The translations under genes and the position numbers were made by a program. A model generated the notes under the pieces. The model saw nothing but the letters and a program-made list of their open reading frames with translations. It had not been told where the DNA came from and ran no database searches. DNA of 53,099 nucleotides from a virus: the IMG/VR virus record IMGVR_UViG_3300005613_000084, positions 1 to 53,099 of that record. The stretch is one strand, 5' to 3'. Shown here one piece after another: positions 15,168-23,504 of this stretch (position 1 is its first letter; each line of letters opens with the position of its first letter).

Positions 15168-17416
15168 ACCACTTCCTTGAAGCAGCCTTACGATATGCCG
15201 AGTTTGGTTGGCACGTCTTCCCGTGTGTGCCGAACCAAAAGGTACCCATCACAAAGCACGGCGTCAAAGACGCCACGCGAGATGCCGACCAGATTCAAGC
15301 ATGGTGGACACAGTGGCCGGCTGCGAATGTGGCTGTTGCGTGTGGCGCGGAAAGCGGCGTCTATGTGATAGATGTGGATGTGACCGCGGCCGGGAACGTG
15401 AACGGCTATGAGTCACTGAAGGAGTTTCCGGAACTCCCGGATACTGTTATCCAGAAGACGCCACGAGGTGGCTTCCACGCTTTCTATCGCACAGACAACC
15501 CGCCGGCCAACAAGAACGGCTTCCGGCCGGGGATCGACCTTCGGGGCGATGGGTACTACGTCGTGATTGCGCCGAGTATCCATCCGAATGGTGGACAGTA
15601 CGTCTGGGCTCCGGGTTGCGCTCCGGGCGAGATCGCGATCGCCAAGTACCCGGACTTCATACGCCCGCCGGCCCGTCAGCCGTCCACTAAGCCGGCCGCA
15701 CCGCTCCCGCTCCCCGTCCCAACAGGCGACAGCGCTGCGAGGATGCGCGTTGCCGAGGCGTACATCCCAACGTGCGACATAGCCGTCCAAGGGCAGGCTG
15801 GGCACAACAAGCTGTTTTGGGCGGCGCAATGTGCGGTCAACGGGATCGGGCTCTCGGATTCCGAAGCCTACGACGTTCTCACACGGCTCTTCAACCCCTT
15901 CTGTCAGCCCCCTTGGGACCTGAGTATCCCGAAAGACGAAAAGGATTTCCGCCGGAAGATCAGCGAGGCCCAGAGGAACCCGCCGGGTGACTTGCCGCAT
16001 CTCTGGGTACTCAACAATCCTGACTACGAACATCTCCGCGAGGATGCGCCCCAAGAGGCGTATGACTGGGCTGAGGCGATGCTGGCTAATCACCTGGCCG
16101 GGCAGCAGGCCGTCGAGCAGCCTCTCGTAATCACGGCTCCTGAATTCAGGCTCGACAACCCGCCTGGACTGATCGGCGAGATATGTGAATGGATCGACGC
16201 TACGTCGCTCATCAAACAACCGCTTCTCACATTGGCCTGCGCGCTGACGTTTGGTGGGGCTTTATTTGGACGAAAGATCAAGGATACACTCGGCACGCGA
16301 ACTAACCTGTACTGCATGGGGGTTGCGAATTCCTCAAGCGGCAAGAACCATGCACCTTCTCAAATTCGCAATCTCTGCACGCACTCCGGCTGCCTCGATT
16401 TACTCGGCGGGGAGTCTACTGCGTCCGACTCTGCAATCGAGGAGCGCGTTGCTTGTTCGCCTTCCACACTTTTCCTGTGGGACGAGATTGGGTTTATGCT
16501 TAAGGATATCAAGCGGGGACTTTCTCCACATCGGGCGGCTATTGTGTCGCTACTGATGCGACTCTACTCACTGTCTGGTTCAGTCTACACTGGTCGAGAG
16601 TATGCAGAAAGCGATAAGCGACGGAAGATCATCCAGCCTTGTTGCTGCCTGTATGGAAGTTCTACGCCGATCCGCTTTGCGGAGGGTATTTCTGTTGGTG
16701 AGTTAGAGGATGGCTGGCTCGCCAGATGCCTTTGCTTCAGAGCTTCCGATGATATACCGCGCAAGGTTCGCAGCACTTCAGACCAGCCGCCACCGCCGGG
16801 GCTCTGCGAGAAGGTGGCGCAATGGTTCGCGCGGCAGCCGCAGGCCACAGACGGGCATACTATCGGCGAGTTCGCAAGGTTCGATCCTATCCTTGCGTCG
16901 GCAACGGACCTACCGCCTACGCAGATCGTAGTGCCACGGACTGGCGCGGCGGAGCGGCTGTTTATTATGCTGGACGACGAAGCGCACAGCCCTGAAATTC
17001 AGGAAAGCAGGATGGGGGCACTCTGGCGCAAAGCGGAAGAAAACGCGCGGAAGGTAGCGCTGATTATCGCGGCCGGCGCGAACTACGATGCGCCAGAAAT
17101 CACAGAAGCCGTTGCGGAGTATGCCTGCCAGCTTATAAGGCACCTACTGTTGCAATTCACTGAACGCACAGCGCCCGAGATTGTTGATAATCAAATTGAA
17201 TTTGACAAACAAAAAATCTTCAGGATTATCGCAAGGCACGGCACTAGAGGGTGCGTACATCGCACAATCACAAAACAGACACAGCGCATGAATCGAAAGG
17301 GCAGGGATGCCCTGATTGCGGACATGATCGAAGCTGAGCGTATCTTGCGTGAACCAGAAGGTCGAACATTCCGATATTGGTCAGCGGAGCATTCTCCATG
17401 GACGCAGAAACCGTAA
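15164..17416 (+). CDS. Primase-polymerase (AEP) with C-terminal helicase-like domain
   Basis: 750 residues. The N-terminal 200 residues are a bifunctional DNA primase/polymerase domain: VIDVDV with Asp70 and Asp72, PRGGFHAFYR with His105, and GIDLRGDGYYVVIAPS near 125-140. The remainder (about 335-700) resembles the DUF3987/replicative-helicase-like ATPase half, with a P-loop-like GVANSSSGKNHA (386-397) and an acidic LFLWDEIGFML strand. Together it would prime and unwind at the phage origin. The GKN in place of GKS/T is a deviation. RusA follows in overlap. Confidence 0.87.
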   Translation: MNHFLEAALRYAEFGWHVFPCVPNQKVPITKHGVKDATRDADQIQAWWTQWPAANVAVACGAESGVYVIDVDVTAAGNVNGYESLKEFPELPDTVIQKTPRGGFHAFYRTDNPPANKNGFRPGIDLRGDGYYVVIAPSIHPNGGQYVWAPGCAPGEIAIAKYPDFIRPPARQPSTKPAAPLPLPVPTGDSAARMRVAEAYIPTCDIAVQGQAGHNKLFWAAQCAVNGIGLSDSEAYDVLTRLFNPFCQPPWDLSIPKDEKDFRRKISEAQRNPPGDLPHLWVLNNPDYEHLREDAPQEAYDWAEAMLANHLAGQQAVEQPLVITAPEFRLDNPPGLIGEICEWIDATSLIKQPLLTLACALTFGGALFGRKIKDTLGTRTNLYCMGVANSSSGKNHAPSQIRNLCTHSGCLDLLGGESTASDSAIEERVACSPSTLFLWDEIGFMLKDIKRGLSPHRAAIVSLLMRLYSLSGSVYTGREYAESDKRRKIIQPCCCLYGSSTPIRFAEGISVGELEDGWLARCLCFRASDDIPRKVRSTSDQPPPPGLCEKVAQWFARQPQATDGHTIGEFARFDPILASATDLPPTQIVVPRTGAAERLFIMLDDEAHSPEIQESRMGALWRKAEENARKVALIIAAGANYDAPEITEAVAEYACQLIRHLLLQFTERTAPEIVDNQIEFDKQKIFRIIARHGTRGCVHRTITKQTQRMNRKGRDALIADMIEAERILREPEGRTFRYWSAEHSPWTQKP

Positions 17417-17778
17417 CGATCGTTCTTCCGTTGCCAGTGAAGGTGTTATCGCCAAACTGCGCTATTGCTACGCCAGGCGGGCGTTTTATGAAGGCTCGGG
17501 CGACGAAACGCTACCGTAAATTAGCCCGCGAAGCTGTCCAGGCGGAAAGCCTGGTCGGCTGGGAAAAGGCGTCTGTAGCCGCAACGTTCTACTGGCCCAA
17601 CCAACGGAAGAGAGACACCGACAACGCAATCGCGAGTCTGAAGGCAGCCTACGACGGGCTCGTGGACGCTGGACTGCTGCCCGACGACGACTACGAACAC
17701 ATGCAGCGAGAGCGCCCCGTATTCGAGATCGACCGTAACCACCCCAGGGTGGAGTTGCTAGTAACGAGACTCCAATGA
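17398..17778 (+). CDS. rusA: RusA-family Holliday junction resolvase
   Basis: 126 residues. The signature RDTDNAIASLKAAYDGLVDAGLLPDDDY carries the metal-binding Asp residues of RusA, and the size fits the family. ATG 17398 lies behind GGAG and overlaps the primase gene by 19 bases. It would cut four-way junctions and branched replication intermediates before packaging. Confidence 0.9.
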   Translation: MDAETVTIVLPLPVKVLSPNCAIATPGGRFMKARATKRYRKLAREAVQAESLVGWEKASVAATFYWPNQRKRDTDNAIASLKAAYDGLVDAGLLPDDDYEHMQRERPVFEIDRNHPRVELLVTRLQ

Positions 17779-17786
17779 GGAACACC

Positions 17787-18050
17787 ATGGCGAAAAGCAA
17801 ACGCAAACCAGCCGCAGAGCTTGTGGCGCATTCCATTTCGCGACAGCAACCATCTTCATGGTACGACAGTCTTTCGGCAGACGACAGACAGTACGTCCAA
17901 GAAGTCGTGCAAGAAATCGTTCTCCAACCTGGGATCGCACTGCTTCCGGTAGCGAAAAAGCTCATTGCAGAGCTTCAGTTGGAACGCAGCGCGGAGACAG
18001 TTGCCAAGAAACTTAGAAGCCTCGTTATAATAGAGGAGTGCCGTGTCTGA
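17787..18050 (+). CDS. Hypothetical protein, 87 aa
   Basis: ATG 17787 follows GAGGAA; ATG 17775, overlapping the rusA stop in ATGA, is an alternative that would add four residues. Basic N-terminus (MAKSKRKPAAE), helical body (DDRQYVQEVVQEIVLQPGIALLPVAKKLIAEL) ending in a possible HTH-like SAETVAKKLRSL. Could be a small DNA-binding protein; not recognised. Confidence 0.65.
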   Translation: MAKSKRKPAAELVAHSISRQQPSSWYDSLSADDRQYVQEVVQEIVLQPGIALLPVAKKLIAELQLERSAETVAKKLRSLVIIEECRV

Positions 18051-19137
18051 AAAACCGCGTAACGCGAAAGACCTGCTTAACAGAGCAGAGAAATCCGGCC
18101 TGGAATTTGAGCTAAGCAGGGTTCGTGCTGATGCAGCGAAATGGCGACGGAAACATGCAGACGCCATGGCTGCCGCCAAGACTTTCGAGGCGCAGGTCAA
18201 CGCGCTTCTTGCAATCGAAGATAATCCAATCATCCAGAATTTCGAGCGACAGAAGCGGCAGAAGGGCAAATCAGAGGGCGTTGCTGCTATCGTGCCGGCC
18301 ACAGATTGGCATGTCGAGGAACGGATTGAGCCAGATCAAGTGAACTTCAAGAACGCCCACAACCTCACGCTAGCAGAGAAGAAGATCAAGCGTTTCTATG
18401 CCAAGATTTTGCGGCTACTGGATTGGCAAAACAGCTTCGCTCCAGTGACGGAGCTTTGGCACCCGCTGTTAGGCGATTTGCTCTCTGGTTACATCCACGA
18501 GGAACTTGAAGAATCGAACGAACTGAGCCCAACCGAAGCCAGTGTGTTTCTCCAGGAGATGCTTTGTTCGGGAATTGACCTGTTGTTGCGCGAGACAAAG
18601 TTGCCAATCTTCATACCGACATGCCAGGGGAACCACGGGCGCACCACTCCGCGTAAACGCATCAAGACCAGTTACAAGAACAGCTACGAATGGCTGTTGT
18701 ACATGACGCTGGCTAGATTCTACCGGCGCAATAATCGCGTCCATCTTGATGTTGGGCGAGGGTATCACAATACCCAGACAATTATGGGGCGAAAGGTTCG
18801 ATTTCATCATGGAGACGGTCTGCGTTACCAGGGTGGTGTAGGCGGAATTACGATCCCGGTAAACAAGGCGATTGCCCAATGGAATAAGGCCGGGGAAGTC
18901 GACTTTGATATCTTCGGACATTGGCACACGCACCTCGTGAACTATCCAACCTGGATTTCATGTGGATCGCTGATGGGTTACTCGGAATACTCTGTGGAGA
19001 TCAAGGCAGATTTCCAGCACCCGACGCAAACGTGGATTGTGATTGATCGCAACTACGGCCTGACGGCAGCCTTGCCTATTTTCGTAACGCAAGCCGGCAT
19101 TAACTACAAACTGAAGAAGTACAGGAGAGCATCGTGA
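18043..19137 (+). CDS. Calcineurin-like metallophosphoesterase
   Basis: 364 residues from GTG 18043 behind GAGGAG. After a coiled-coil N-terminus, metal-binding motifs appear in order: TDWHVEE, LLGDLLSG, GNHGR, FHHGDG and FGHWHTH, the DxH-GD-GNH-GDx-GHxH series of the family. Phage members are usually nucleases or phosphatases of the DNA-processing module; substrate unknown. Confidence 0.87.
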   Translation: MSEKPRNAKDLLNRAEKSGLEFELSRVRADAAKWRRKHADAMAAAKTFEAQVNALLAIEDNPIIQNFERQKRQKGKSEGVAAIVPATDWHVEERIEPDQVNFKNAHNLTLAEKKIKRFYAKILRLLDWQNSFAPVTELWHPLLGDLLSGYIHEELEESNELSPTEASVFLQEMLCSGIDLLLRETKLPIFIPTCQGNHGRTTPRKRIKTSYKNSYEWLLYMTLARFYRRNNRVHLDVGRGYHNTQTIMGRKVRFHHGDGLRYQGGVGGITIPVNKAIAQWNKAGEVDFDIFGHWHTHLVNYPTWISCGSLMGYSEYSVEIKADFQHPTQTWIVIDRNYGLTAALPIFVTQAGINYKLKKYRRAS

Positions 19138-19619
19138 GAGAATTCGACACTGGCGCTACCCGCGACGACGACGACGACAAATTGGATTTCGAGGGTTTCC
19201 TTTCGCCGGTTGCCCTAGAGGAATACGCGAGATACCTACACAAGCATCGCCAGCAGGCCGATGGCCAGATGCGAGCGAGCGATAACTGGCAGAATGGGAT
19301 CGCGAATGACGTATATATGAAGTCAGCCTTCCGACACTTCATGGATTGGTGGAAAAGTCACCGAGGCTATGACGTTTACGACACAAAGGATGGCCATCAC
19401 GTTCACGAGGGAGAAGCTATCTGCGCGCTGATCTTCAATGCGTTTGGTTATTTGCATGAACTGCTTGTGCGAGGATATACAGAAACGAGCGAGCAGAAGG
19501 TGCTGCGGCGCAAGACTAGGACCACAGAGGAAGCACACTCCGCGAACATACTTGCGGCTTGCGACACCTGCGCTAGTGCTGGACCCTGTAACGAATGCAT
19601 CCAAGAGGAATCCCGATGA
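19134..19619 (+). CDS. dATP/dGTP diphosphohydrolase-type protein
   Basis: 161 residues, GTG 19134 behind AGGAGAG. The opening EFDTGATRD ... KLDFEGFLSPVALEEYARYLHKHRQQADGQMRASDNWQNG matches the phage family annotated as dATP/dGTP diphosphohydrolase N-terminal domain (formerly DUF5664). A Cys-rich tail (CDTCASAGPCNEC) is unusual. It probably adjusts the purine dNTP pool and is coupled to the nucleotidase downstream. Confidence 0.65.
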   Translation: MREFDTGATRDDDDDKLDFEGFLSPVALEEYARYLHKHRQQADGQMRASDNWQNGIANDVYMKSAFRHFMDWWKSHRGYDVYDTKDGHHVHEGEAICALIFNAFGYLHELLVRGYTETSEQKVLRRKTRTTEEAHSANILAACDTCASAGPCNECIQEESR

Positions 19620-20263
19620 GCAAAATCAACCGTATTTTTCTCGACCTAGATGATGTGTGTAACATGTTCACGATGCACGCATTGAAACGACTCGGCTGCC
19701 CCGTAGAGGCCGACCAGCTAGAAGCTTTCGATCCCGCGTGGGGTTTCGATCTAGCGAGGGCCGCGAGTGCCCTACACCCAGAGCGTGAGTTCACGCCGCA
19801 AGAGTTATGGGCACAACTGAAAGGCCCATCAGTCTGGGCCGACGCGCCAGAGTCGCCAGAGTTCCGGCCGCTTTTGGCAATATGCAAGGCGATAGTTGGA
19901 CTGGAGAACACCTACTTTCTGACAACCCCCGTTGATGATCCACACTGTTCACAAGGCAAGCATCAATGGATTCTGGAGCATGCGCCAGAGGAGATGCACC
20001 GGAACTTTTTCATCACCCCCAATAAGCAGCTTCTCGCGCGCCCGGAATGCCTCCTAATTGACGATAGCGACAGTAATATCGAGGCTTTTCGTGGATGTGA
20101 CGGAGAGGCTATCACGCTACCGCGGCCGTGGAATAGCAAACACGAGTTCTTCGGGGCGCCCCTGGAGCATGTATATAGTGCAATAAGCCGTGTTCCCGAC
20201 CATTATCAGCAAAGGTCTCTCATTCAGCACCTAGTCAAGGGCATAGATACGAGGGCCGTATGA
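19616..20263 (+). CDS. HAD-superfamily 5'-nucleotidase
   Basis: 215 residues from ATG 19616, overlapping the upstream stop. DLDDV near residue 10 is the HAD nucleophile motif (DxDxV type), YFLTTPVDD motif II, and LLIDDSDSNIEAF the acidic motif IV. This matches phage and bacterial deoxyribonucleotidases that dephosphorylate dNMPs. Together with the upstream enzyme it could take dNTPs down to nucleosides. Confidence 0.8.
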   Translation: MSKINRIFLDLDDVCNMFTMHALKRLGCPVEADQLEAFDPAWGFDLARAASALHPEREFTPQELWAQLKGPSVWADAPESPEFRPLLAICKAIVGLENTYFLTTPVDDPHCSQGKHQWILEHAPEEMHRNFFITPNKQLLARPECLLIDDSDSNIEAFRGCDGEAITLPRPWNSKHEFFGAPLEHVYSAISRVPDHYQQRSLIQHLVKGIDTRAV

Positions 20264-20829
20264 CCGGGGCTTTTGCGTGGATTGGCCGGCTGGCCGAATG
20301 GATCGGGCAATGGATTCCGCAAGTGAAGCACCTGGAATGTACAGACATTGCCGTGACGATCACCCGGGGCTCTGTAGTGAGAGTGCGGAGCCCCGGGTTG
20401 GTGGTTCTCTGGCCGTTCTGGACCTCGTATTACTGCCGGCCAGGGAATATCCAAACATGCATCCCACCGACCAAGACACTCACGACCGCAGACGGGCGAA
20501 CCGTAGTGGCCGGCGTGATGGTACGATACGAGTTCGACCGAAGCGAGGAATCCGTGGTCCGGGCCCTGATCGAAACGGATAGTGTTGAAGACTCGCTCGC
20601 TGATGAGGTGTGCGCTGTGCTTTGCGCGCTCATAACAAGTAAGACGTTCAGTGAGCTAATGGAAGACCGCACGGCAATCAACCGCTCACTAACTGGCCGG
20701 ATTAGTACCCAACTTTCACAGTATGGGGTGCGCGTGCTCCGGGCGCAGTTGGCCGACCTAGGGCAGTGCATCAACCTGAACCACACCGGGGGTCGCCCTG
20801 GCGTCAATTACGAGGAGGATGAGGAGTGA
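20260..20829 (+). CDS. SPFH/band-7 domain protein
   Basis: 189 residues. TRGSVVRVRSPGLVVLWPFW, TTADGRTVVAGVMVRYEFD and RTAINRSLTGRISTQLSQYGVRVLRAQLADL follow the stomatin/prohibitin fold, in which the long helix drives ring assembly at membranes. The N-terminal LAEWIGQWI could be a membrane anchor. ATGA overlap with the nucleotidase. Why an early phage operon carries it is unclear; related phage copies are rare in my knowledge. Possible roles: protecting the host membrane, superinfection control or a replication scaffold. Confidence 0.75.
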   Translation: MTGAFAWIGRLAEWIGQWIPQVKHLECTDIAVTITRGSVVRVRSPGLVVLWPFWTSYYCRPGNIQTCIPPTKTLTTADGRTVVAGVMVRYEFDRSEESVVRALIETDSVEDSLADEVCAVLCALITSKTFSELMEDRTAINRSLTGRISTQLSQYGVRVLRAQLADLGQCINLNHTGGRPGVNYEEDEE

Positions 20830-21044
20830 TTTCAGAAGAGGCAATTAAGCGTCTTGCGTGCGAGCAGCTAGGCGAAGAGGGGGTAGATTGGCGCTTCGAG
20901 AAAAATGGGACGCGATATAGGATCGTTGCCCCTTGTTTCCTATACCAATTCGTCTCAATCGATCCGCATAGACATGATGAGCAAGAAATCAAGAGACAAA
21001 TCCAATCGCTTACAGACCGAGAAATGAAACAATTGCCATTTTAG
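20826..21044 (+). CDS. Small protein, related to 21057-21299
   Basis: 72 residues; GTG 20826 overlaps the previous stop, with GAGGATGAGGA upstream. N-terminal EEAIKRLACEQLGEEGVDWRF matches VEALARKLANKELGVEGTDWFM in the next gene, so the two are tandem paralogues. Ends with a charged helix. No known family. Confidence 0.65.
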   Translation: MISEEAIKRLACEQLGEEGVDWRFEKNGTRYRIVAPCFLYQFVSIDPHRHDEQEIKRQIQSLTDREMKQLPF

Positions 21045-21056
21045 GGAGAATGAGGA

Positions 21057-21299
21057 ATGAGCGTTGAAGCACTCGCCAGAAAGCTAGCCAATAAAGAGCT
21101 TGGCGTCGAGGGGACAGACTGGTTTATGGCCCCAGAAAGAGGGCACGAAAAAGTCATGTTCCGAATCACAACGCCAACTAACCAGCACGGAGCGCTATTT
21201 GACCTACGCGAAACACACGACAGCAGGAGTAAGCTGGGATTCTTTAATTTCCAACTTCGCTTACGCAGCCTCAAGGAACATAAATGCAACATCGACTAA
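21057..21299 (+). CDS. Small protein, tandem paralogue of 20826-21044
   Basis: 80 residues behind GGAGAATGAGGA. Shares the LG-EG-DW motif with its neighbour; the rest (RITTPTNQHGALFDL) is distinct. Ends inside the methyltransferase gene. Function unknown. Confidence 0.65.
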   Translation: MSVEALARKLANKELGVEGTDWFMAPERGHEKVMFRITTPTNQHGALFDLRETHDSRSKLGFFNFQLRLRSLKEHKCNID

Positions 21300-22042
21300 T
21301 CGAAGGCGACTGTCTAAAAGTTCTGGCAACCCTCCCAAGAGCCACTTGCCTTTTCGCAGACCCGCCGGACAACATTGGTCTGAAATACGCAGAAGGAAAC
21401 GACAAGCTACCTGACCGTAAGTACCTAGCTCAATTCGAGCGCTGGCTATATCAGTTCATTCGCTTAGCAGATATCGTATGGGTGAGCTATAATGCGAAAT
21501 GGTTCATACAAGTCGGTGCGATACTTGACCAAATGTTGAACCTTTTCCGCTGGCTCAAGGCTCGGCAATGCGTTCAGACCTTCACCTTTGGACAACACCA
21601 ACAAACGACGCTCAGCAACAACTACCGCCCCTTGCTTTTACTGCATCGCGAAGACGCGCAATTTTACCCCGACCAAATTCGCATTCAATCCCAGAGACAA
21701 AAGAATGGCGACAAGCGAGCCGACCCGAGAGGCCGAGTGCCCGGTGATGTGTTCGATTTCCCCCGAGTGGTGGGCAACTCTAAGCAGCGCCGATCTTGGT
21801 GCCCTACACAGCTTAACGAGGGCCTTATCGAGAGATGCATTCGGTTCTCTACGGCCGATTCCAAAACAGACACCGTTATTGATCCTTTCGCTGGAACAGG
21901 GACCACTTTACGTGTATGCCAGAGAAGAAATCGTGAATGCATCCTGATAGAGAAGAGCAGCGCCTATTGTTCAGAGATCGCAAAAGAACACGCCCTAGAG
22001 ATCGAAAGACCCCTAGGACGTGCAGGGAATGCAGTAGTATGA
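21284..22042 (+). CDS. DNA methyltransferase (N4/N6, beta-type order)
   Basis: 252 residues. Catalytic motif IV is DPPDNIG (26-32), a DPPD variant seen in phage methyltransferases instead of DPPY, and the AdoMet-binding motif DPFAGTGTT lies near residue 203, so motif IV precedes motif I. GDVFDFPRVVGNSKQRRSWCPTQLNEGLIERCI is the typical connecting region. As no restriction nuclease is nearby it probably protects phage DNA from host restriction or regulates replication. Starts 16 bases before the previous stop. Confidence 0.88.
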   Translation: MQHRLIEGDCLKVLATLPRATCLFADPPDNIGLKYAEGNDKLPDRKYLAQFERWLYQFIRLADIVWVSYNAKWFIQVGAILDQMLNLFRWLKARQCVQTFTFGQHQQTTLSNNYRPLLLLHREDAQFYPDQIRIQSQRQKNGDKRADPRGRVPGDVFDFPRVVGNSKQRRSWCPTQLNEGLIERCIRFSTADSKTDTVIDPFAGTGTTLRVCQRRNRECILIEKSSAYCSEIAKEHALEIERPLGRAGNAVV

Positions 22043-22128
22043 TGGTGCGCGTTGGGCAGTTCTTGATCTGTCCTAACGCTGATTGGGCTGGGCGGTGTGG
22101 GAAACTATTCCCCCTCCGGTTCCTCTAG
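21937..22128 (+). CDS. Small zinc-ribbon protein overlapping the methyltransferase
   Basis: 63 residues. The C-terminal half (CRECSSMMVRVGQFLICPNADWAGRCGKLFPL) follows the topoisomerase-type zinc-ribbon pattern. It overlaps the methyltransferase by 106 bases in another frame and its stop lies inside the convergent SprT-like gene. The start is uncertain (ATG 21937, weak site). The zinc ribbon is the part I trust. Confidence 0.45.
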   Translation: MHPDREEQRLLFRDRKRTRPRDRKTPRTCRECSSMMVRVGQFLICPNADWAGRCGKLFPLRFL

Positions 22129-22695
22129 GTCCGGCGGATTCAACGTGGTGCCACACGGACACACCGGCAGGCCAACCTCCAACCACTTCTGCGTTGTGCG
22201 CACCGTATATCCACAGTCTGCACACTCCAATTTCTTCATGCGAGTTGTCTGTGTCTTCGGCGCGTTGCTGTAGTCTAGCTGGGCGTGCGGATACTTGCCG
22301 ATCCCTTTCGTGATTCCCTTGAGCGTGGCTTTCAGTTCGTCACTTGCTGTTGTGTCAGTCATTCTGCCCTTTAACCCCACTGCCCTGGCCAGCGCGCCGA
22401 AGCGTTTACCATGCTTCTGGTCGATCCCGACCGCGCAGTGAACCAACTCGTGAACAAGCACAGCCGCTACTTCGATTGGATCATCAAGCAGGGGGGAGAT
22501 GAAGACCTCAAAGCTCCCATCCGCACTTTGCTTACTGCACCACGCCTCCCCGATTCGTTTGCGATGCTTCGCTAAGGCTGACTTAGACGGCCAGGAGCAC
22601 GAGGCCCGGACCTTCCTGGGGACCGGCTGTCCAGCTTCACGGAATACCGGGCGAAGGGCACTAATACACTCTGATAGCCATTTCTCTCGGTTCAT
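22105..22695 (-). CDS. SprT-like zinc metalloprotease
   Basis: 196 residues. HELVH (82-86) with a third His at 95 (DQKHG) is the SprT/Spartan active site; the C-terminal zinc ribbon CADCGYTVRTTQKWLEVGLPVCPCG fits the family. Such enzymes digest DNA-protein crosslinks in cells; phage copies may clear proteins from DNA. It is the last gene of the minus-strand operon and converges on the early operon with a 24-base overlap. Start at ATG 22695 lies in the ATGA overlap with the preceding gene behind GAGAAAGG. Confidence 0.85.
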   Translation of the reverse strand: MNREKWLSECISALRPVFREAGQPVPRKVRASCSWPSKSALAKHRKRIGEAWCSKQSADGSFEVFISPLLDDPIEVAAVLVHELVHCAVGIDQKHGKRFGALARAVGLKGRMTDTTASDELKATLKGITKGIGKYPHAQLDYSNAPKTQTTRMKKLECADCGYTVRTTQKWLEVGLPVCPCGTTLNPPDLEEPEGE

Positions 22696-23123
22696 CGCTT
22701 GCCTTTCTCTGTTACTTCACGTTTCCTCTTAACCCAGCGCCGGCCACACACTGACGCTAGACACCGTTCGTTTCGCTGCGCGATACTCCTAAATAGCGGG
22801 TGATTGATTGTATCTAGCAAATACAACTCGTGCAGTTCAATCGCGATAGCGAGCAACTTCTTGCTTTCGCGCTGGGCCCGAAGCTCATACAGCAACGGCC
22901 CGCGGGTGTGAGTCGGCAGTTGGGTGTTACCACACACTGGACAGCGCTTCTCAAGCCTTCTCCGCCGCGCTTCGGCTCGCCCCTCCGCTTGCTTGGCGTT
23001 GAAACAGCGTTTACACACCGCCGCTATTCGCCGTGCACCTCCAGGCCGCGCCGGGCCCTTGAATGCAAAACACTCAATCGGCCTGGCCTCAAAACAGTTA
23101 GAGCAGATTTTGCGCTCAACCAT
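22692..23123 (-). CDS. Zinc-finger protein, 143 aa
   Basis: CSNCFEARP ... CKRCFNAKQ and CPVCGN give three Cys pairs in the same layout as the protein at 8874 (CNRCGQRKP ... CRECFNAQK ... CPTCGG), so the two are distant paralogues. The C-terminus is helical and basic (RRWVKRKREVTEKGKR). It could bind DNA or RNA. Start behind GGGGAG, overlapping the previous stop by eight bases. Confidence 0.7.
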   Translation of the reverse strand: MVERKICSNCFEARPIECFAFKGPARPGGARRIAAVCKRCFNAKQAEGRAEARRRRLEKRCPVCGNTQLPTHTRGPLLYELRAQRESKKLLAIAIELHELYLLDTINHPLFRSIAQRNERCLASVCGRRWVKRKREVTEKGKR

Positions 23124-23337
23124 TGGCTAACTCCCCGAAGGTTCTCAGCACGATTTCCCTGCGCTCTGGCGGACCATCGGCCAGGTAGAGCAAGATGCCG
23201 GCCAGTAGGTGGGCCGTCATTGGGGTGAAGTCGATCGCCTCCAGCCGCTTTTTGTAGCGGTTGTAGCGCTGTGCCGCGGGATTACCGCGGGGACGCTTAG
23301 CTTTGCGACTCGGGAGTGGGTTGGTTGGGATTTTCAT
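23116..23337 (-). CDS. Small basic protein, 73 aa
   Basis: Strongly basic N-terminal half (PSRKAKRPRGNPAAQRYNRYKKRLEAID) and a helical C-terminal half (AHLLAGILLYLADGPPERREIVLRTFGEL). Starts in an ATGA overlap with the gene before it. No family recognised; a small nucleic-acid-binding protein is plausible. Confidence 0.65.
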   Translation of the reverse strand: MKIPTNPLPSRKAKRPRGNPAAQRYNRYKKRLEAIDFTPMTAHLLAGILLYLADGPPERREIVLRTFGELANG

Positions 23338-23504
23338 ACAATCACCCCCCCTACCTGAAGGCGAAACGGCTCGCCTTCATGCGGGCCGCTCGTGATTACC
23401 CCACACATGAATAGTCTCCCATCTTCCTCGATAACGTCCATAATTTGCAGGGCGTAATCACCCGGGGGCATACTGTCGATGGTGTGTACTACAGGTTTAG
23501 TCAT
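23334..23504 (-). CDS. Small protein, 56 aa
   Basis: Found by reading the minus strand: ATG at 23504 follows a GAGAAAGG ribosome site in the junction repeat, and the stop overlaps the next start in ATGA. Sequence MTKPVVHTIDSMPPGDYALQ ... GRLFMCGVITSGPHEGEPFRLQV looks like a small beta-rich domain. No family recognised. Confidence 0.65.
   Translation of the reverse strand: MTKPVVHTIDSMPPGDYALQIMDVIEEDGRLFMCGVITSGPHEGEPFRLQVGGVIV

Noticed and set aside
15413-16219. 268-codon minus-strand frame in the primase gene
   Set aside because: It lies opposite a clear primase-polymerase domain and has no domain of its own.
19134-19619. Evidence for a Z-base (2-aminoadenine) genome
   Set aside because: No PurZ or DatZ-like gene is visible; the diphosphohydrolase-type protein alone is not sufficient.
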